A stretch of 64,000 bases of DNA from Eleusine coracana subsp. coracana (lineage: Eukaryota; Streptophyta; Magnoliopsida; Poales; Poaceae), in contig CM064417.1 in assembly GCA_032690845.1 (NCBI GenBank), forward strand, positions 10,322,501-10,386,500, in the 5' to 3' direction. This document shows, piece by piece, positions 22,824 to 36,700 of the stretch. Each line of letters begins with the position of its first letter. The stretch's first letter is position 1. The notes under the pieces were generated by a model that saw only the letters and a list, made by a program, of their open reading frames with translations, was not told the origin of the DNA and searched no databases. The translations under genes were made by a program, and so were the position numbers.

Positions 22824-22894
22824 CTCGACCTGTAGGGGAAAGAAGCCCCATGACGACATTTTACTAAGGAGAAAAGCCTCTCACACAGGTCGAG
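22824..22894. repeat. Perfect 10-bp inverted repeat (hairpin-like)
   Basis: CTCGACCTGT at 22824-22833 and ACAGGTCGAG at 22885-22894 are exact complements separated by 51 bp. This may be part of a short repetitive element; no family is claimed. Confidence 0.7.
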
Positions 22895-22990
22895 AAAACC
22901 CCCGAACCCTCCTCCAACCATACACAGGAACTCAGGTGGTCGTGTGAGCTATGGTGCTGAGTCTTTATCTATGCTTTGATCGAGGAGAGC

Positions 22991-23374
22991 GAGAGCATTT
23001 TCCCCGCGCGACGCACCGAGTCGACTCGGGTGGGCGAACTGCCTCAACCACCGAGCTGCTGGCTCGTTCGCACTCAGGCCATCCATGTAATTTCATCATA
23101 AACAGTTGAACTTATTGTTAGCCTGACATTATATTTGTACTACATTCTGAAAAATTGATACAATTAATTTCTATGGAGAGCATTTTCCCCGCGCGACGCA
23201 CCGAGTCGACTCGGGTGGGCGAACTGCCACGCTCCGGCGCTCAACCACCGAGCTGCTGGCTCGTTCGCACTCATGACATCCATGTAATTTCATCATAAAC
23301 AGTTGAACTTATTGTTAGCCTGACATTATATTTGTACTACATTCTAAAAAATTGATACAATTAATTTCTATGGA
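22991..23374. repeat. 185-bp tandem duplication
   Basis: The segment beginning GAGAGCATTTTCCCCGCGCG at 22991 recurs at 23176 and runs to about 23374 with few differences; the second copy has an extra ACGCTCCGGCG. On the minus strand each unit contains CAGCAGCTCGGTGGTTGAG, which resembles the A box of tRNA-derived SINEs. No convincing B box was seen. Confidence 0.92.
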
Positions 23375-26300
23375 GACTTGACAAGGGTGAAGATTTATAT
23401 TACATGAGAAACTGTGAATTTGATGACACCGGCAAGTCAAGCAAAAATGTCCGTCCAAAATGTTTGTGGCAAACAAAATAAAATCTTTATCCCCGATCTG
23501 AGTGCACCGGTGCATCATCCGAGGCATGTTTTGATGCAAAATATTCTTAGAGTTGTACAAGAATATTATAGTTTAGTAAAAATACTTAGTTTAAGAAAAT
23601 AGGAGGTGTTCTTCCCCCTCAAAAAAGAAAAAAGAAAATAAGAGGTGCTTGGGTGTAGCAAAAATCTTGTAGTTTTAAGAATCCTAGTATTGCTAAAAAT
23701 GCAGCCATTTCAGAAGTTTTAGAAACTTCATGCCTGGTCTCTTTTCTCTAAATCATGGTATTGCATATTTGCATGTAGTTTTTTGAAACGGTAGTTTTTG
23801 AAAAACATGACATCCAAACGTGGCCTATTTTTTTTTGTGTTGTATTATGTGATATCTAGCTAGTTAAATGAATAACTATTTATTATGTGATTTTTCTTTG
23901 TTATTCATTCTGAAATGATGCATTCAGCCAAAGGACCTCGCACTCACAGTGCCAGAGGAAGCCAAAGCCGGACCATTCCTCGAAGTAGAAAAGAAAGGAG
24001 AAAGCTGGTTTCGCTGGAATTGTGCAGCATTAGGCCCAATGGACCCAATTTTATCAGCGTACTTCACTTCATTGTCCCCGGGCCTCCTGCTGCTCCCCTC
24101 CTTTCGTTGACTAAAAGTTACACAGGCTGGCCACGGGGCCGTACAATGGCCTGATGGGCTTCGTATCCGCATTATTACTCTGTCAGTTTTATCGGTATCA
24201 GTTGCGTGCAGTGTAGGCAATACTGACTCTGGCGAAGCTGAACAAGCAAAGTCTTCTTTCGTTTGACAAAAAAGATGACAGGTCCCTCTCCCACTCTGGG
24301 GAAAAAGTAGGGAGACAGAGAGAGACGCACGCACCGACAGAGAGGGAGAGGTGGAAGCTCAGCTCTACGTATGCCAGTTCTGAAATTCGTCTTCAGTTTG
24401 CTCATCCTTGTTCACCTTCATCCTGGATCACCTGACGTGCTTCCTCCTATCCAGCGATCGAAACAAACGAAGGGATGATGACAGAACGGTCCAAGGAAAT
24501 TCCATCGTCCATGTCAACGTTATCTGAATTCCAAATTTTTTTATCTGAATTCTGAACTCTCATTCGCTGCCATCCTCCGACTCCGACGCCGTCGAATCTT
24601 AACCACCAACATATCACCAAATCATCCTCCAAAGAATCATAGATGTAGCATGAAGTCTAGGGCAGGGAACTGCCCATGTCTGTATGCCCTGCACTCGCGT
24701 TATCCTCGCACTGTTCTTTTCGACGCTTATTCGCCGCCGCCTCCAACGACACATCGGCGTCAAATCTGCCATCAGCCTCCATTCTTTTTCCCCCCACCGC
24801 CGCCGTCCCTTTCGCAAACCATCCTCCCTTAATAACTTGTCGTCCTGGCCGAAAGGGCGCGCGACCGACCACACCCCGCCGCCGAGAAAACAACCGGCGA
24901 TGAAAAGGGGAAGACGGAATTGACCTTACTGAAAACGAGACCGTCAGGACATCCACTGGTCGGTCGATTGCTTATTTGCTTGCCAATTTGATCGCCCGTA
25001 TTTCCCCACTTTCCTTGCTCCCAGGTTGAGGAAAAAAGCGCCTTTTTTTGTGTGTGGGCGGTTCTGTTTAGTGCGTTTCAGATCGCACATAGTGGTCGTA
25101 GGGTCACCCGGCATCTGCTCTACACACGTGTTGGCTTAATGGAAGGATTAGGTGGTGCTCACAGCTCACTGATTTCAAACCTTAAACAGATCAAGCCAGC
25201 AGTTCCTGCAGAGACTACTTTACTCGATGCATCACCAACTTGCGCATTCGACTAGCCGAGGATTGATTACCATATTAATTGTCCTGTCAAGTTTGTTTGC
25301 TAATCCTGCTTAAACTAAGCCGACCTAAGCTTCTGCTTATGAATGCCAATTAAATAAGTTCGATGGAGATCGGTGACGTCACCAAGCGTCCTCAGTCCTC
25401 ACAGGCTCCGATCCAAGACAAGCAGAACAAGACGCAGAAGCTCCAGTGCAAACGACAAACGAGCCTAGTTCTCTGCTACGCCAATTGAGCTTGTTTGCCT
25501 CGCCTTGGTTTCGCACAGTTGAGTTATTCGGCCCACATATAGAAGTACAGACTAAATTAGGAAAAAGTATAAGTAATGAAGCAAGTTCAAGGTAAATCTC
25601 CCTATCCTCGGCTTATTTTGATTGGTCGCTAGAAGGACCAAGGATTCCTCGCTCTAGCAGTAGTTCTAGTAGATCGAGTCTTAGGTCTATCCACGTTGAG
25701 CTACCACTAGAGGTCGTTTTTTTTCCGTTAACTTTCATTATATCGTCAATGGAGTACATGACACTTCTTAAAAATAAGTGAAGGGAATTGTCAACAAAGC
25801 AATCTTATGCCTGTTCAATGACAAAATCCAAAGGAAAGCAGGGCTCCCATCTTGTTTTGCATAGCTGCTACACATAGGAAGTCCATTTTCTTACATCACC
25901 GAAAAGGAAAGGTAAGGTAGGGAGAAAAGCACCGTTTACTTCTTTTTAGCCCATAGATATAACTAGTTATATCTAACATGCTTTCCCACTATGCATAGTT
26001 CCTTCTGCACGAAGGTCCACTGTTTTCGAGATATTCCCACAGGTGTGCACTCACCACCTCCCTCCGGTGGTGGTCTTCATCTTTTGCAACTGGTTTCCTA
26101 TTAACTTTTTATTCGAGATTCATTACAAAAAAAACTTTTTATTCGAGTTACTTGACGACTCTGCAAGAAAGATACTTCCTCTCACTGATTGATATTATCT
26201 TGTGAACTCACTGAATGCTTAATTCCATTACTCGCAAAAAAAAGCTTTAATTCCATCACAACATAGTACATATGACATCATAAAGGGTGCCGATCCTCGT

Positions 26301-26415
26301 GCAGCGGAACTGATGTTCACTAGTATTTTTTTCTACACGCTGGTCTGCCCAAGAAGAATCTTTCATGTTAAAAAACAAAATCTTTCATGTGTAACCATCA
26401 TATCATTCTTTATTA

Positions 26416-26624
26416 CTCCCTCCGTCTTAAAATAATTGATGTTTTGAATTTGGATTCGAGATTTAAAAAGAAGTAAAAAATTAGATGTGTAAAAAACAAG
26501 GAGAAGAAAGATAGAGATAGAAATATATTGGAAAGAGGGAAAGTTGTATTAAAAAATAAGAATGATAATTATTTTGGGACATTTGAAGTTGGCTAAAGTG
26601 TCAAATATTTTAGAACGAAGAGAG
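26416..26624. mobile_element. Stowaway MITE (209 bp)
   Basis: Ends CTCCCTCCGTCTTAAAAT and ATTTTAGAACGAAGAGAG form terminal inverted repeats. TA dinucleotides flank both sides (26414-26415 and 26625-26626). The interior is AT-rich and non-coding. These are the standard marks of a Stowaway (mariner-type) miniature element. Confidence 0.9.
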
Positions 26625-27740
26625 TAGTATGTTAAGTAAACACTGTAGACAAACTTTTGTTTATGCCTTATCTCGAGGTAGTCCTTTTCATTAGAGCTTT
26701 TTTTAAAAACAACTACTCGTTAAATTTTACGATGCCTATAATCTCAGTGTGTTTCAGTATTCCTTTATTGAAAGCAAACATGCACCATAATGTCGAGAAG
26801 TTTTCATGCTGCTTACAAGAAAGTCAAGCTTATTTTGTACGAGAAACAAAAGAGATCAAATTCCCACCTTTCACACGACAAATAAAAAAGCAGGAAAGAG
26901 AAAAACAAATATATACAATGTGAAGAAAGAAATGGATAAGCCTGTGACTTCACTACAGAAATAGGGGACCTTTTACAAAATCTAGCGACCTTTTTAGATG
27001 ACTTCCTCGATAAGGTTCCTGATAAATCCAAAACTTCCATCCAATTCTTTCTTTTCCTTTCCAAAAGCACACCGCTATACACTTTCGTCAAGCAAATTAG
27101 CACCAACCTGTTATGCAAAACCAATTCTATAAATTGTACTAAGCTGTCCGGCTAGATCTCGTATAAAGCTGTTTCTCATTTTATTTTCTCACTCTTTTTA
27201 ATCAAGTACTAGTGGCAAATCAATTTTCAAATCAAAGAACGGTTGAAAATCATTCTACCTTTCCATTAATTTAGTGGTTAAACTTTTACGAGAATTTATA
27301 GTTTAGAAGATCGACTTAATGTGCATTTACTTGAAAGGGACAAAATACTCCAAGATACGGCAAAATCTATCATTCCTCAGAACGATAAACCAGCGTCTGA
27401 AAGAACTAAAGAAAGCAAATAAAGCCAAGTGAAAAAAAACGGCGTGCGTCTTCTCCTCCACTTGTCTTTACCGCCGTACCTACTCTCACGTATCTCGAAG
27501 CACATCTAACGCTGCGCAGCCATCTCCTTCCGCCGGCTTCCTCTCGCATCCATTAAGCTGAAAGAGGAAACCCGAGAAAATGGAAAGGGGAAAAAAGGAC
27601 TAAACCCAAATCGACGCACCAAACCCAACCCGGGACAACCGCCGCCGCCATCGCCGGCGACCACCGCCGTCGCGGTGTCTGGGACCTAATACTGGTACTG
27701 CCAATCCCCGAGCGCCTTGGCTCCTGATGCGTCCCAGCCC

Positions 27741-30700
27741 ATGGCCTCCCACCCTCGCCTCCTTCTCCATCTGCGCCTCTTTTTGTTCCTCGGCGCCGTC
27801 CTCGGGAACGCCGGCCCCGGCGGGGGCGGCGGGGCGGAAGCATCAGATCGGGCGGAGCCGGACCCATACTCGATCCTGACATGGCACGACTACTCGCCGC
27901 CGTCGCCCCCACCCCCGCTACCGCCCCCGGTGGCACCGGCGGCGACCTGTGCGGAGGACCTTCATGGGAAGGGGGACTTTCGCACGCGATGCGAGGTTTC
28001 TGAGGAGGTCGAGCTGGACGACGACGTCTACATCACGGGGAACGGCAGCCTCGTCCTCCTCGCCGGCGCCTCCCTGACCTGCGAGAAGGCTGGTTGCGTC
28101 ATATCAGCCAATCTATCCGGTGAGGTGCGCCTGGACCGTGGCGTGCGGGTCATAGCCGGGCGGGTTTCTTTGGTCGCCACCAACATCACGCTGGCCGATA
28201 CGGTCGTTGTAAACACCACCGCGCTTGCTGGCGATCCACCTGACCGTACCAGCGGCGTCCCCACTGGGACGCACGGTGACGGTGGTGGGCACGGCGGTCG
28301 TGGCGCCAGTTGCTACGTCAAGGATGGGCAGACGCAAGAGGACTCGTGGGGCGGTGATGCTTATGCATGGTCGGACCTTGAACACCCATTAAGCTATGGG
28401 AGCAAAGGGGGGTCGACCAGTGTCGAGAAGGACTATGGTGGTGCCGGTGGTGGCATCGTGTGGCTCTTTGCAAAGGACCTGCTCATGAATGGCACAGTGC
28501 TTGCCGATGGCGGTGCTAGCAGTGAGAAGGGTGGAGGTGGCTCTGGCGGCAGCATCTATATAAAGGCTGCAACTATGTAAGTGTTTTTGGAATGATTTTA
28601 ATTTCTGTTCTTCTTTCTATATATTGAGAGGATATGAACATCTGGCCTAGTTAATTAAGTTGAAGTTTAGAAGATAGTACCCTATTGAATACTACCCTTT
28701 ATATTGCTATAGGCCTGCAGTTTGGGAACTAGTCAAATAAGGATTTACAATGGTTTATGTGTTTTGATGATAGTGGATTAAGAGGTAAGAATGTGGTTCT
28801 CTGATACTAGTTGTCATGGACAGGTAGAAGTAGACTGGGTTCATAGAAGCAGGGGACTGGAATTAGAGAATATATAGGCTGGGATACTAGATGGGTCTCA
28901 TCTTGCTTGATTCTCAACTTTTGCTGTGGCCTCCATTATATAGGAGCCAGCCAATACAAACTTGAGAGACTAGGACTCTGAATCTGACTTGGAGAACAAC
29001 CCAACTAACAAACTAGGACTCTAATTAAACGACCATGGCAGTCCACCTATAGACTGCATTTTGACCGAGTTGGCTCATGTTTTTACTGAATGAAAAAAAA
29101 GATGAAGGGCTAATAAGATTTCAGAAAGTATACTCATGTTTGGAACAGCATGGGTTTGGGGAAGCCATGAGTTAATTTTATTAGTTGGTTTCAATTTGAT
29201 TGCATGTCTCACTGAAATGTAAGTTAAATAAAAATTTAATCTGATTGAGTCATCTACGTGACTACAGCGCATTTAGGATTTTCTTTCTTATGGAAAGTTC
29301 AGGTAGAAAACAGGCTATAAGGACTCTCTAAGTGTAAAAAAAAAGATCAGAATCATGTCTTGTTTCTTTAGATAGATTTATGATTTTAGATCTTCTTAAT
29401 ATGTTTTCGAGAATACTCAAAGGTCAAGGTCTTAAAGTTTTCCCTCTTCTGATCATCTGTTGGCAACAGGCATGGTGGTGGCAAAATCAGTGCTTCTGGA
29501 GGTGATGGTTTGGCTGGTGGTGGTGGTGGTCGTGTTTCAATTAATGTTTTTAGTAGACATGATGACACCCAGATTTTTGTTCATGGTAACTTGCTTTATC
29601 TTCTATTGCTTTTGCTACATGTGGTGCTGATTATGATCTCTTTTTCAGATACTTGCAATTTCAAAGGTGCACTTTACTAATTCATCTGACATGTAGAGCT
29701 TTTAAAATTAGCTTTGTTTCTTGGTTGCCAATCTATTATTTTTGTATTTTTGCTTGGTGAAGTTGCCTCTTTGGTCTTTATAGAACCTTCTTTGTATTAT
29801 TGATGGATTTCATTTAAATCAAGGTTCACTCTGAATTAATTTTTACTTTCCTTCTTTCTTTTATTCCTAGAAGTTTAGGTTAGCATTAGCTGTGCTTGCT
29901 GTATACAACAACAACATCAACAAAGCCTTTCAGTTCCAAGCAAGTTGGGTAGGGTAGAGATGAAAACCAAATGATTTCTATAACCTATTCATGGTTCTGG
30001 CACTTGGATAGCTAACTTCTTCAGCGATATCCCACTCTTTCAAGTCCACGTTTCCCTATTGGTGGCTAGTTCTTTGGTGGTATCCCACTTTTTCAAGTCT
30101 TTTTAGTTTTTACACAACCGTAGATCAGAAGTGTACATATCCATTGATCAGAACAACAACAAACCTGTGCTCTTTGTATCAGAATACTATTATTGTCTAC
30201 GTAACTGTGAAAGCATAATGCTTGTAGTTTAACACTCTTAGAACTTTGTAATCTGTATGTTGTGAGTCTTCTTTTTGTTGTACAAGACTCATAGTCTTAG
30301 TAACTTTCTAGTGATTTATGCTTGAAGGTAATGAGTAGAAAATTATAATCGAGTTACTGTCTTAGAAATTAAGGTGCATCATTTTATTTTATTTTATTTT
30401 GCAGGGGGAAGGAGTTCGGGCTGTCCGGATAATGCAGGAGCTGCCGGAACTCTCTATGAAGCAGTACCAAAGAGTCTTGTTGTTAGCAACAACAATTTGA
30501 GTACACAGACTGACACTCTTCTCTTAGAATTTCCGAATCAGCCACTATGGACAAATGTTTTTGTTAGAAATCATGCCAAAGTTGCAGTTCCCTTGCTATG
30601 GAGTCGTGTTCAGGTATGAGACACTGTAATGCTGTCATGACTATTCCTTTATTGATGTTGGTATCTTTTGTTCGATGTTGGCCTAGTTATGCACTGAAAT

Positions 30701-33700
30701 TGACACATTGGGTCTTATAATCTTCCATTTTTCATGTGCTTCAATTTGTTTTAAATTGCATCTTTTGAAGACTATATCCACATTTAAAGGACAGGATGCA
30801 TATCCACATTTGAATGTATCTAAGTCGTTATCTCAACGGTATACCACAGGGAACAATATGTCCATCCTACTTTACAGTCTAAAGTACATAAAGTTAAATG
30901 TGTTTTAGTCCCCTTAGTGCATACCAATTATCAAGCTAAACCTCCAAGATTTCGGTAGTACTGGGATATATCTGATGACCAGCCTTGATGGCCGCTGGAA
31001 ATTTTTTGTATGCTTTTGCAATTGAAGGCTTGAAGCTCTTTACATCTCCTTAACTAAACATGACCTGTCTTTTGCATTGCCATGAAGCTGTATTTGTTCT
31101 CATAGTGAGACACACCTATTGTGGGTTTGCTTCTTTTGTTTCTGTTGACAATGCATTTATCTTTATAAAGATTGATGTATGCAGCATATATTTATTATTT
31201 TCAGGTCCAAGGTCAACTTAGCCTTCTCACTGGTGCTGTTCTAACTTTTGGTCTGACCCGTTATCCATACTCTGAATTTGAACTGATGGCTGAGGAGCTT
31301 CTTATGAGTGATTCAACAATCAAGGTGATACTCATTTATTCATTTTGAGCTTGTTGTATCTGCTATATGTACGATCCTGTGTCTAAGTTGGAATTTTTTC
31401 CAGGTGTTCGGTGCTTTGAGAATGTCTGTAAAGATGCTCCTTATGTGGAACTCCAGAATGTTAATTGATGGTGGTAGAGAATCATTAGTTGCAACTTCTT
31501 TGCTGGATGCTAGCAATTTGATAGTTCTGAAGGTGCAGTATTGATCCAACATTAATAAATGGTTTTTATATTGCTGCTTTTACCTAATGCCCATAATTGT
31601 TTGCTTATATATTTGGTAGGAATCATCTGTGATACATTCTAACGCTAATCTTGGAGTTCGTGGTCAAGGCCTGTTGAATTTGTCAGGAGATGGAGACACA
31701 ATTGAGGCACAGCGTCTTATTTTATCATTGTTCTACAGCATACAAGTACCCCCCCCCCCCCCCTTCCCCAATTCTTGTTTTTTTTTCATGATGTATTAGT
31801 TACTTCCTGCAGTTTCCAACTTTATTTGTTAGAGCAACATTGTTTTTCCTACTATTCCTTTTTTTTTTTTTTGGTTTGACATTCAGCTGCATGCGGAAAT
31901 TCTTCTGCAATGTGGTTTCCAGTCTGTGAAGTGCACACATGTACAAGAAGTTATTTCTCTATTTACTAGTAACCCAAGATGCAATATATACATTTGTTCA
32001 CCTATCCTATGTTGTCATGTTTAACTTATTCAACCTGCGTCTGGTCCACTGGGGAATAATTTCTATTTCTGGATATGCGGCATACTGTTCTTGCTTCTCT
32101 TTCATGTCTTATAATCTATTGATTGAAAGAAAGAATCATGACATGCCTATTTGTAGGTTGGACCTGGTTCCATTTTGCGGGGCCCACTTGTAAATCGAAG
32201 TAGCGACGATGTGTAAATACTTTCACCTTCAGCTATCAAATTAAGATGTTCTCCTGTCATATTTTTTGTTGTTGGGAAGTTGTTTGCTCGTTAATGAGAT
32301 CTTGTTCATCTTTTAGGGCCCCAAAGCTGAATTGTGAAGATGATAGCTGTCCTGTGGAAATAGTACATCCACCTGAAGATTGCAATCTAAATTCTTCATT
32401 GTCATTTACCCTTCAGGTACTTTGAATTTTTAAACGATCCAACAGAGTGTTTCACAGGTTGCCTCTCTCTTGCAGTATAACCTAATGACCACTTCTCCTT
32501 TAGGTATGCCGTGTTGAAGATATTGACGTTTGGGGTCTTGTACAAGGAACCGTAATTCATTTCAATAGAGCGAGAAGTGTCATTGTACACACATCTGGGA
32601 TAATCAGCGCATCAGGCTTGGGTAATTTGTCTTCTTCCTGTTATCTATCTGATTTTGTTTTGGGGTCTTGTTGCCTTTGGCCTTGTAGTTTAAATTGCCA
32701 AGGACAGCTTGTATCCCCTGTAGATGAGCAAATCATAATCATTAGTTAAGTTATACAGTTGAAAACTGTTTTGGAGACTTGCAAGGTTGTTTAGTTGCTT
32801 AGTATAAGATAGTGGCATATCTTTCATAACAACAACCAAGCCTTTAAGTATCAAGCAATTTGGGGTAGGCTAGAGATGAAACGAACAAGAACTGACACAG
32901 GGAAGCAAAGTAGAGCAAGATAAGCTGAAGGAAGGTGAGATGCAACATAAAAAAAGTAATAGACAAGATAATTATGGGGATAAAACATATATTGTGCATA
33001 TTTCAGAAATCTTGGTTGATGTAGCCTTTTGAGGGATTATGCTACAATATTTCTTTGCCAAAACAAATGTTAAATGTTTTATCCAACCAAATGACTGAAG
33101 GTTCTTGAACTCTATAATGTTGATTTCTTCTGTCCTGTGCATTCCATATCTTATCCTCGCTATTTCTTCCGTGTTTAACGCATATGGAATGAATTTAGTG
33201 GCATGCTGTCTCATAACTATTCCAGAACTTAAAATTTGTTTTTTATTTTCTTATTTCAGGCTGCCGAACTGGAGTAGGACAAGGGAAAATTTTAAGCAGC
33301 GGTATTAGTGGTGGTGGTGGACATGGTGGTAAAGGGGGGGATGGTGTACTGAATGGAAGCCTTGCTGAGGGTGGACCAACCTATGGTGATGCTGATCTAC
33401 CTTGTGAACTCGGCAGTGGCAGTGGGAATGACACTACAGGATTATCTACAGCTGGTGGTGGTATAATAGGTACCATCTACGCTTTTGTTGATCTTGGTTT
33501 TGTTCATAATATCTGTTTAAGGACCTTTCTCTTAAGCCTTGCTGTAACTGCTCTCCAGTGATGGGTTCATGGGAGTATTCTCTGCCAAGTCTCGCCCTCT
33601 ATGGTTCAGTAGAATCAAATGGTGGTAGCTATGCTGATATGACAACTAATGGTTCCATTGGAGGACCTGGTGGTGGCTCTGGGGGCACCATTCTTCTATT

Positions 33701-36700
33701 TGTGCACACTTTATCTCTAGCGGAAAGCTCTCTTCTTTCAAGTGTTGGTGGCCTTGGCAGTTCTGGCAGTGGTGGGGGTGGAGGAGGAAGGATTCACTTC
33801 CATTGGTCTAACATTCCAACTGGAGACGAGTATGTTCCTGTTGCAGCTGTCAAAGGATCGATACTTACAAGGTCTGATCTTTTCCTTTCTCTAGTATTTA
33901 TTTTATTACCATTCTTTCTGGATGCATTCACAGAAGGTAATAGTAGTATCTATGAAATAAATACTGGATGAAATTAACATCAAGTGAATAAATCATACAT
34001 TTTAGAGCTTATAACAAACTTGTACTATCATACAATCTAGAACTTATTACAACCCTGTAAGGAGTATCTTACAGTCTAGAACTTTATTAGACTAATCAGC
34101 ATCTCATACAGTGCATGCACGCACACACTATATAGTTGCACAATCTTTTTATTGGACTCTTATAAGGATTAAGGAGCTCGAATTTTCCATGCACATGCTT
34201 GCTTGCTAGTTTTCAGGACATCTGAACTTTGGAACACCTTCAGATTAAATCTGAGCTTCATATGTGTTTCTTGTATGTAGTTCTGCTTTGGATGATTGTA
34301 CGGTACTTAAACATCAGTAATGTCTTTGTAATAATTACATACACTTGCTCAGTATATAGAAGTTCTTTGTGAAATTCTCATATTCCACCAGAAAAGACAT
34401 CTCAAACAAGCATGCCACTGGGTTCGAAATTCGAACGCAACATATTATATGAAAGAGTATGTGTTTTGAAGTTGGGACTTGACTTCATCAGCTTTGGCAA
34501 ATACCTGTTTTGATAAACTTGAACATGTTGTGGAATATATATGTGTTAATTTACTCTTGACTTTATTACTGAAATAATATGTTAAGACTTTATGGGATAT
34601 GGTATCAAAATTAGCTGTGGCATTTTTGGTGCAATCTGAACTCAATGGTTGAGTTCGGTGGGGATGATATTGTTTGTAAATTGTACTTCATAGCCTGTGG
34701 TGGTTGTGCTGTTCGACATGACTGTAATGTTTTGAAATATGTATGTATACTGTTAGTATGCTAATTGAGTATTCTTCTACAGTGGAGGAGTCAGTAACGG
34801 TCAGGGGTTTTCTGGTGGGAACGGAACAATTACAGGAAAAGCTTGCCCAAAGGGTCTTTATGGTACATTTTGCAAGGTAATTTGCTTATATGTTAAAAAT
34901 GCGGTCTGCCTTTTTTAGGAATGTACAGTAAGGAAAACCCCTACTGTGTAGCCTTTATATTAAAGAAAATGAACAGAGACTGTACAAGGTAGCCAATCGG
35001 CTACCCAAAGGAAAACCAAGCTGAAACTGTACACAAAACTAAGCTAGCCTTTATAGTTTATATTAAAGAAAAGAACAGAAACTGTACAATGTAGCCAATC
35101 GACTACCCAAAGGAAAATACAAGCTGAAACTGTACACAAAACTAAGCTAGAGAATCAAGCCAGTAAAGGATGGTGAGCCTAGTAGAGCTTCATTTTTGAA
35201 CTGACAGAGGGTGGGAGAGATTCTGTTGACAATCTTGTTATTTCCTTCTTTCCGAATTTGCGAAGCAGCAATAATAAAAGTTTCCATGAAGAACTTGTTG
35301 TGATAAGAGTGTTGAGTCTGTTACATCATGTCAAAGAAATTGGCTGCATAGTTCCATGCAATCCCTATTATTTTGCAAGGTAGTTTGCTCATATTGAGTA
35401 TTGAGGTTGGCCATGTTAAGTTGTTAACAAAAACGGCCTACTCCAGCGTTCTGCATAGTAATAATGCTTACTATGCTGGCCATCTTGTGGCAAAATGAAA
35501 TATTTATATTTACATATTTAATTGCCATAGTTGTAGTGTCTCTGTCTGCTGTAACTCCAGTCTTACTTTTATGCTGTGTTAACTGTTTTGACATAGGAAT
35601 GCCCATTGGGAACATACAAGAATGTGACTGGGTCTTCTAAGTCTCTTTGCTTCCCATGCCCTCCGGAAGAACTCCCTCACCGTGCTATATACATTAGTGT
35701 CCGAGGTAATTCTCTCTCTATACACTTTTGTTGTGATATTAGCGAATATGCAACCCAACAACTTTGAACTTTCTAATTTCCCCAGCCACCTGGCACTAGA
35801 CTCATATAATCTTTTTTTCCTTTCGGTCATGCGTGATTTCTCAGGTTTTATTTCTGTTTTAGCATAGAATCTTTCGCTTTCTTTTTTAGTTATAGATATG
35901 TGCTAGCTAGGTATCCAAACAGTTCTGTTATTTTATTTGGATGTCACAAGCCTTGCTTTTTTTTTGAAGGTGGTGCTGCCGAAACTCCATGCCCATATAA
36001 ATGTGTTTCGGACAGATATCGCATGCCTCACTGTTATACTGCTCTGGAAGAGTTAATATACACTTTCGGGGGGCCTTGGTTATTTGGTCTACTTCTTTCA
36101 GGCCTTCTCATCCTGTTAGCTCTTGTTTTAAGTGTTGCTCGTATGAAATTCGTTGGTACTGATGAGTTACCTGGGCCAGCACCAACTCAACAAGGATCCC
36201 AAATTGATCATTCATTTCCTTTCCTTGAGTCACTAAATGAGGTACTTCATATCTTTATGACTTTATCTGTTCTTACTTCATAGCTTAAACACTATGTTCC
36301 CATCCAGAATTCTCATAGAAGTCTTGCTATTGCTACAGGTCCTGGAAACTAATAGGGCTGAAGAATCACATGGTCATGTACACAGGATGTACTTCATGGG
36401 ACCCAACACCTTTAGTGAACCTTGGCATCTCCCGCACACCCCACCAGAAGAGATCACGGAGATTGTGTATGTATACTTGGTCAAAGTGCACCTTAATGTT
36501 TATTATTAGATTAATCCTTTCTGGTCCTTTGTGGTTCCCCCCACTGACCTTTGTTGATTTGACTTTTCAATTCAAATACACTTCTTAACGTTCCTGTTGG
36601 GAGTCCTGTCAAAATTATTAGATTTATGTTCTAGTTGTGCTTTCTCTTCATTGTCAGGTATGAAGACGCATTTAACCGATTTGTCGATGAGATAAACACC

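Larger units (their letters stand above)
22348..27740. other. Intergenic region upstream of the glycine-rich membrane protein gene
   Basis: No gene was recognised on either strand. It holds a 10-bp inverted repeat (22824-22894), a 185-bp tandem duplication (22991-23374) and a Stowaway element (26416-26624). The stretch 23900-25260 is GC-richer, with several overlapping short ORFs on both strands and no recognisable similarity. The last 300 bp before 27741 are pyrimidine-rich and GC-rich, as expected for a leader. Confidence 0.7.

Noticed and set aside
24000..25260. GC-richer stretch that could be a first exon
   Set aside because: No ORF with recognisable similarity on either strand, no consistent splice sites, and no link to downstream exons.
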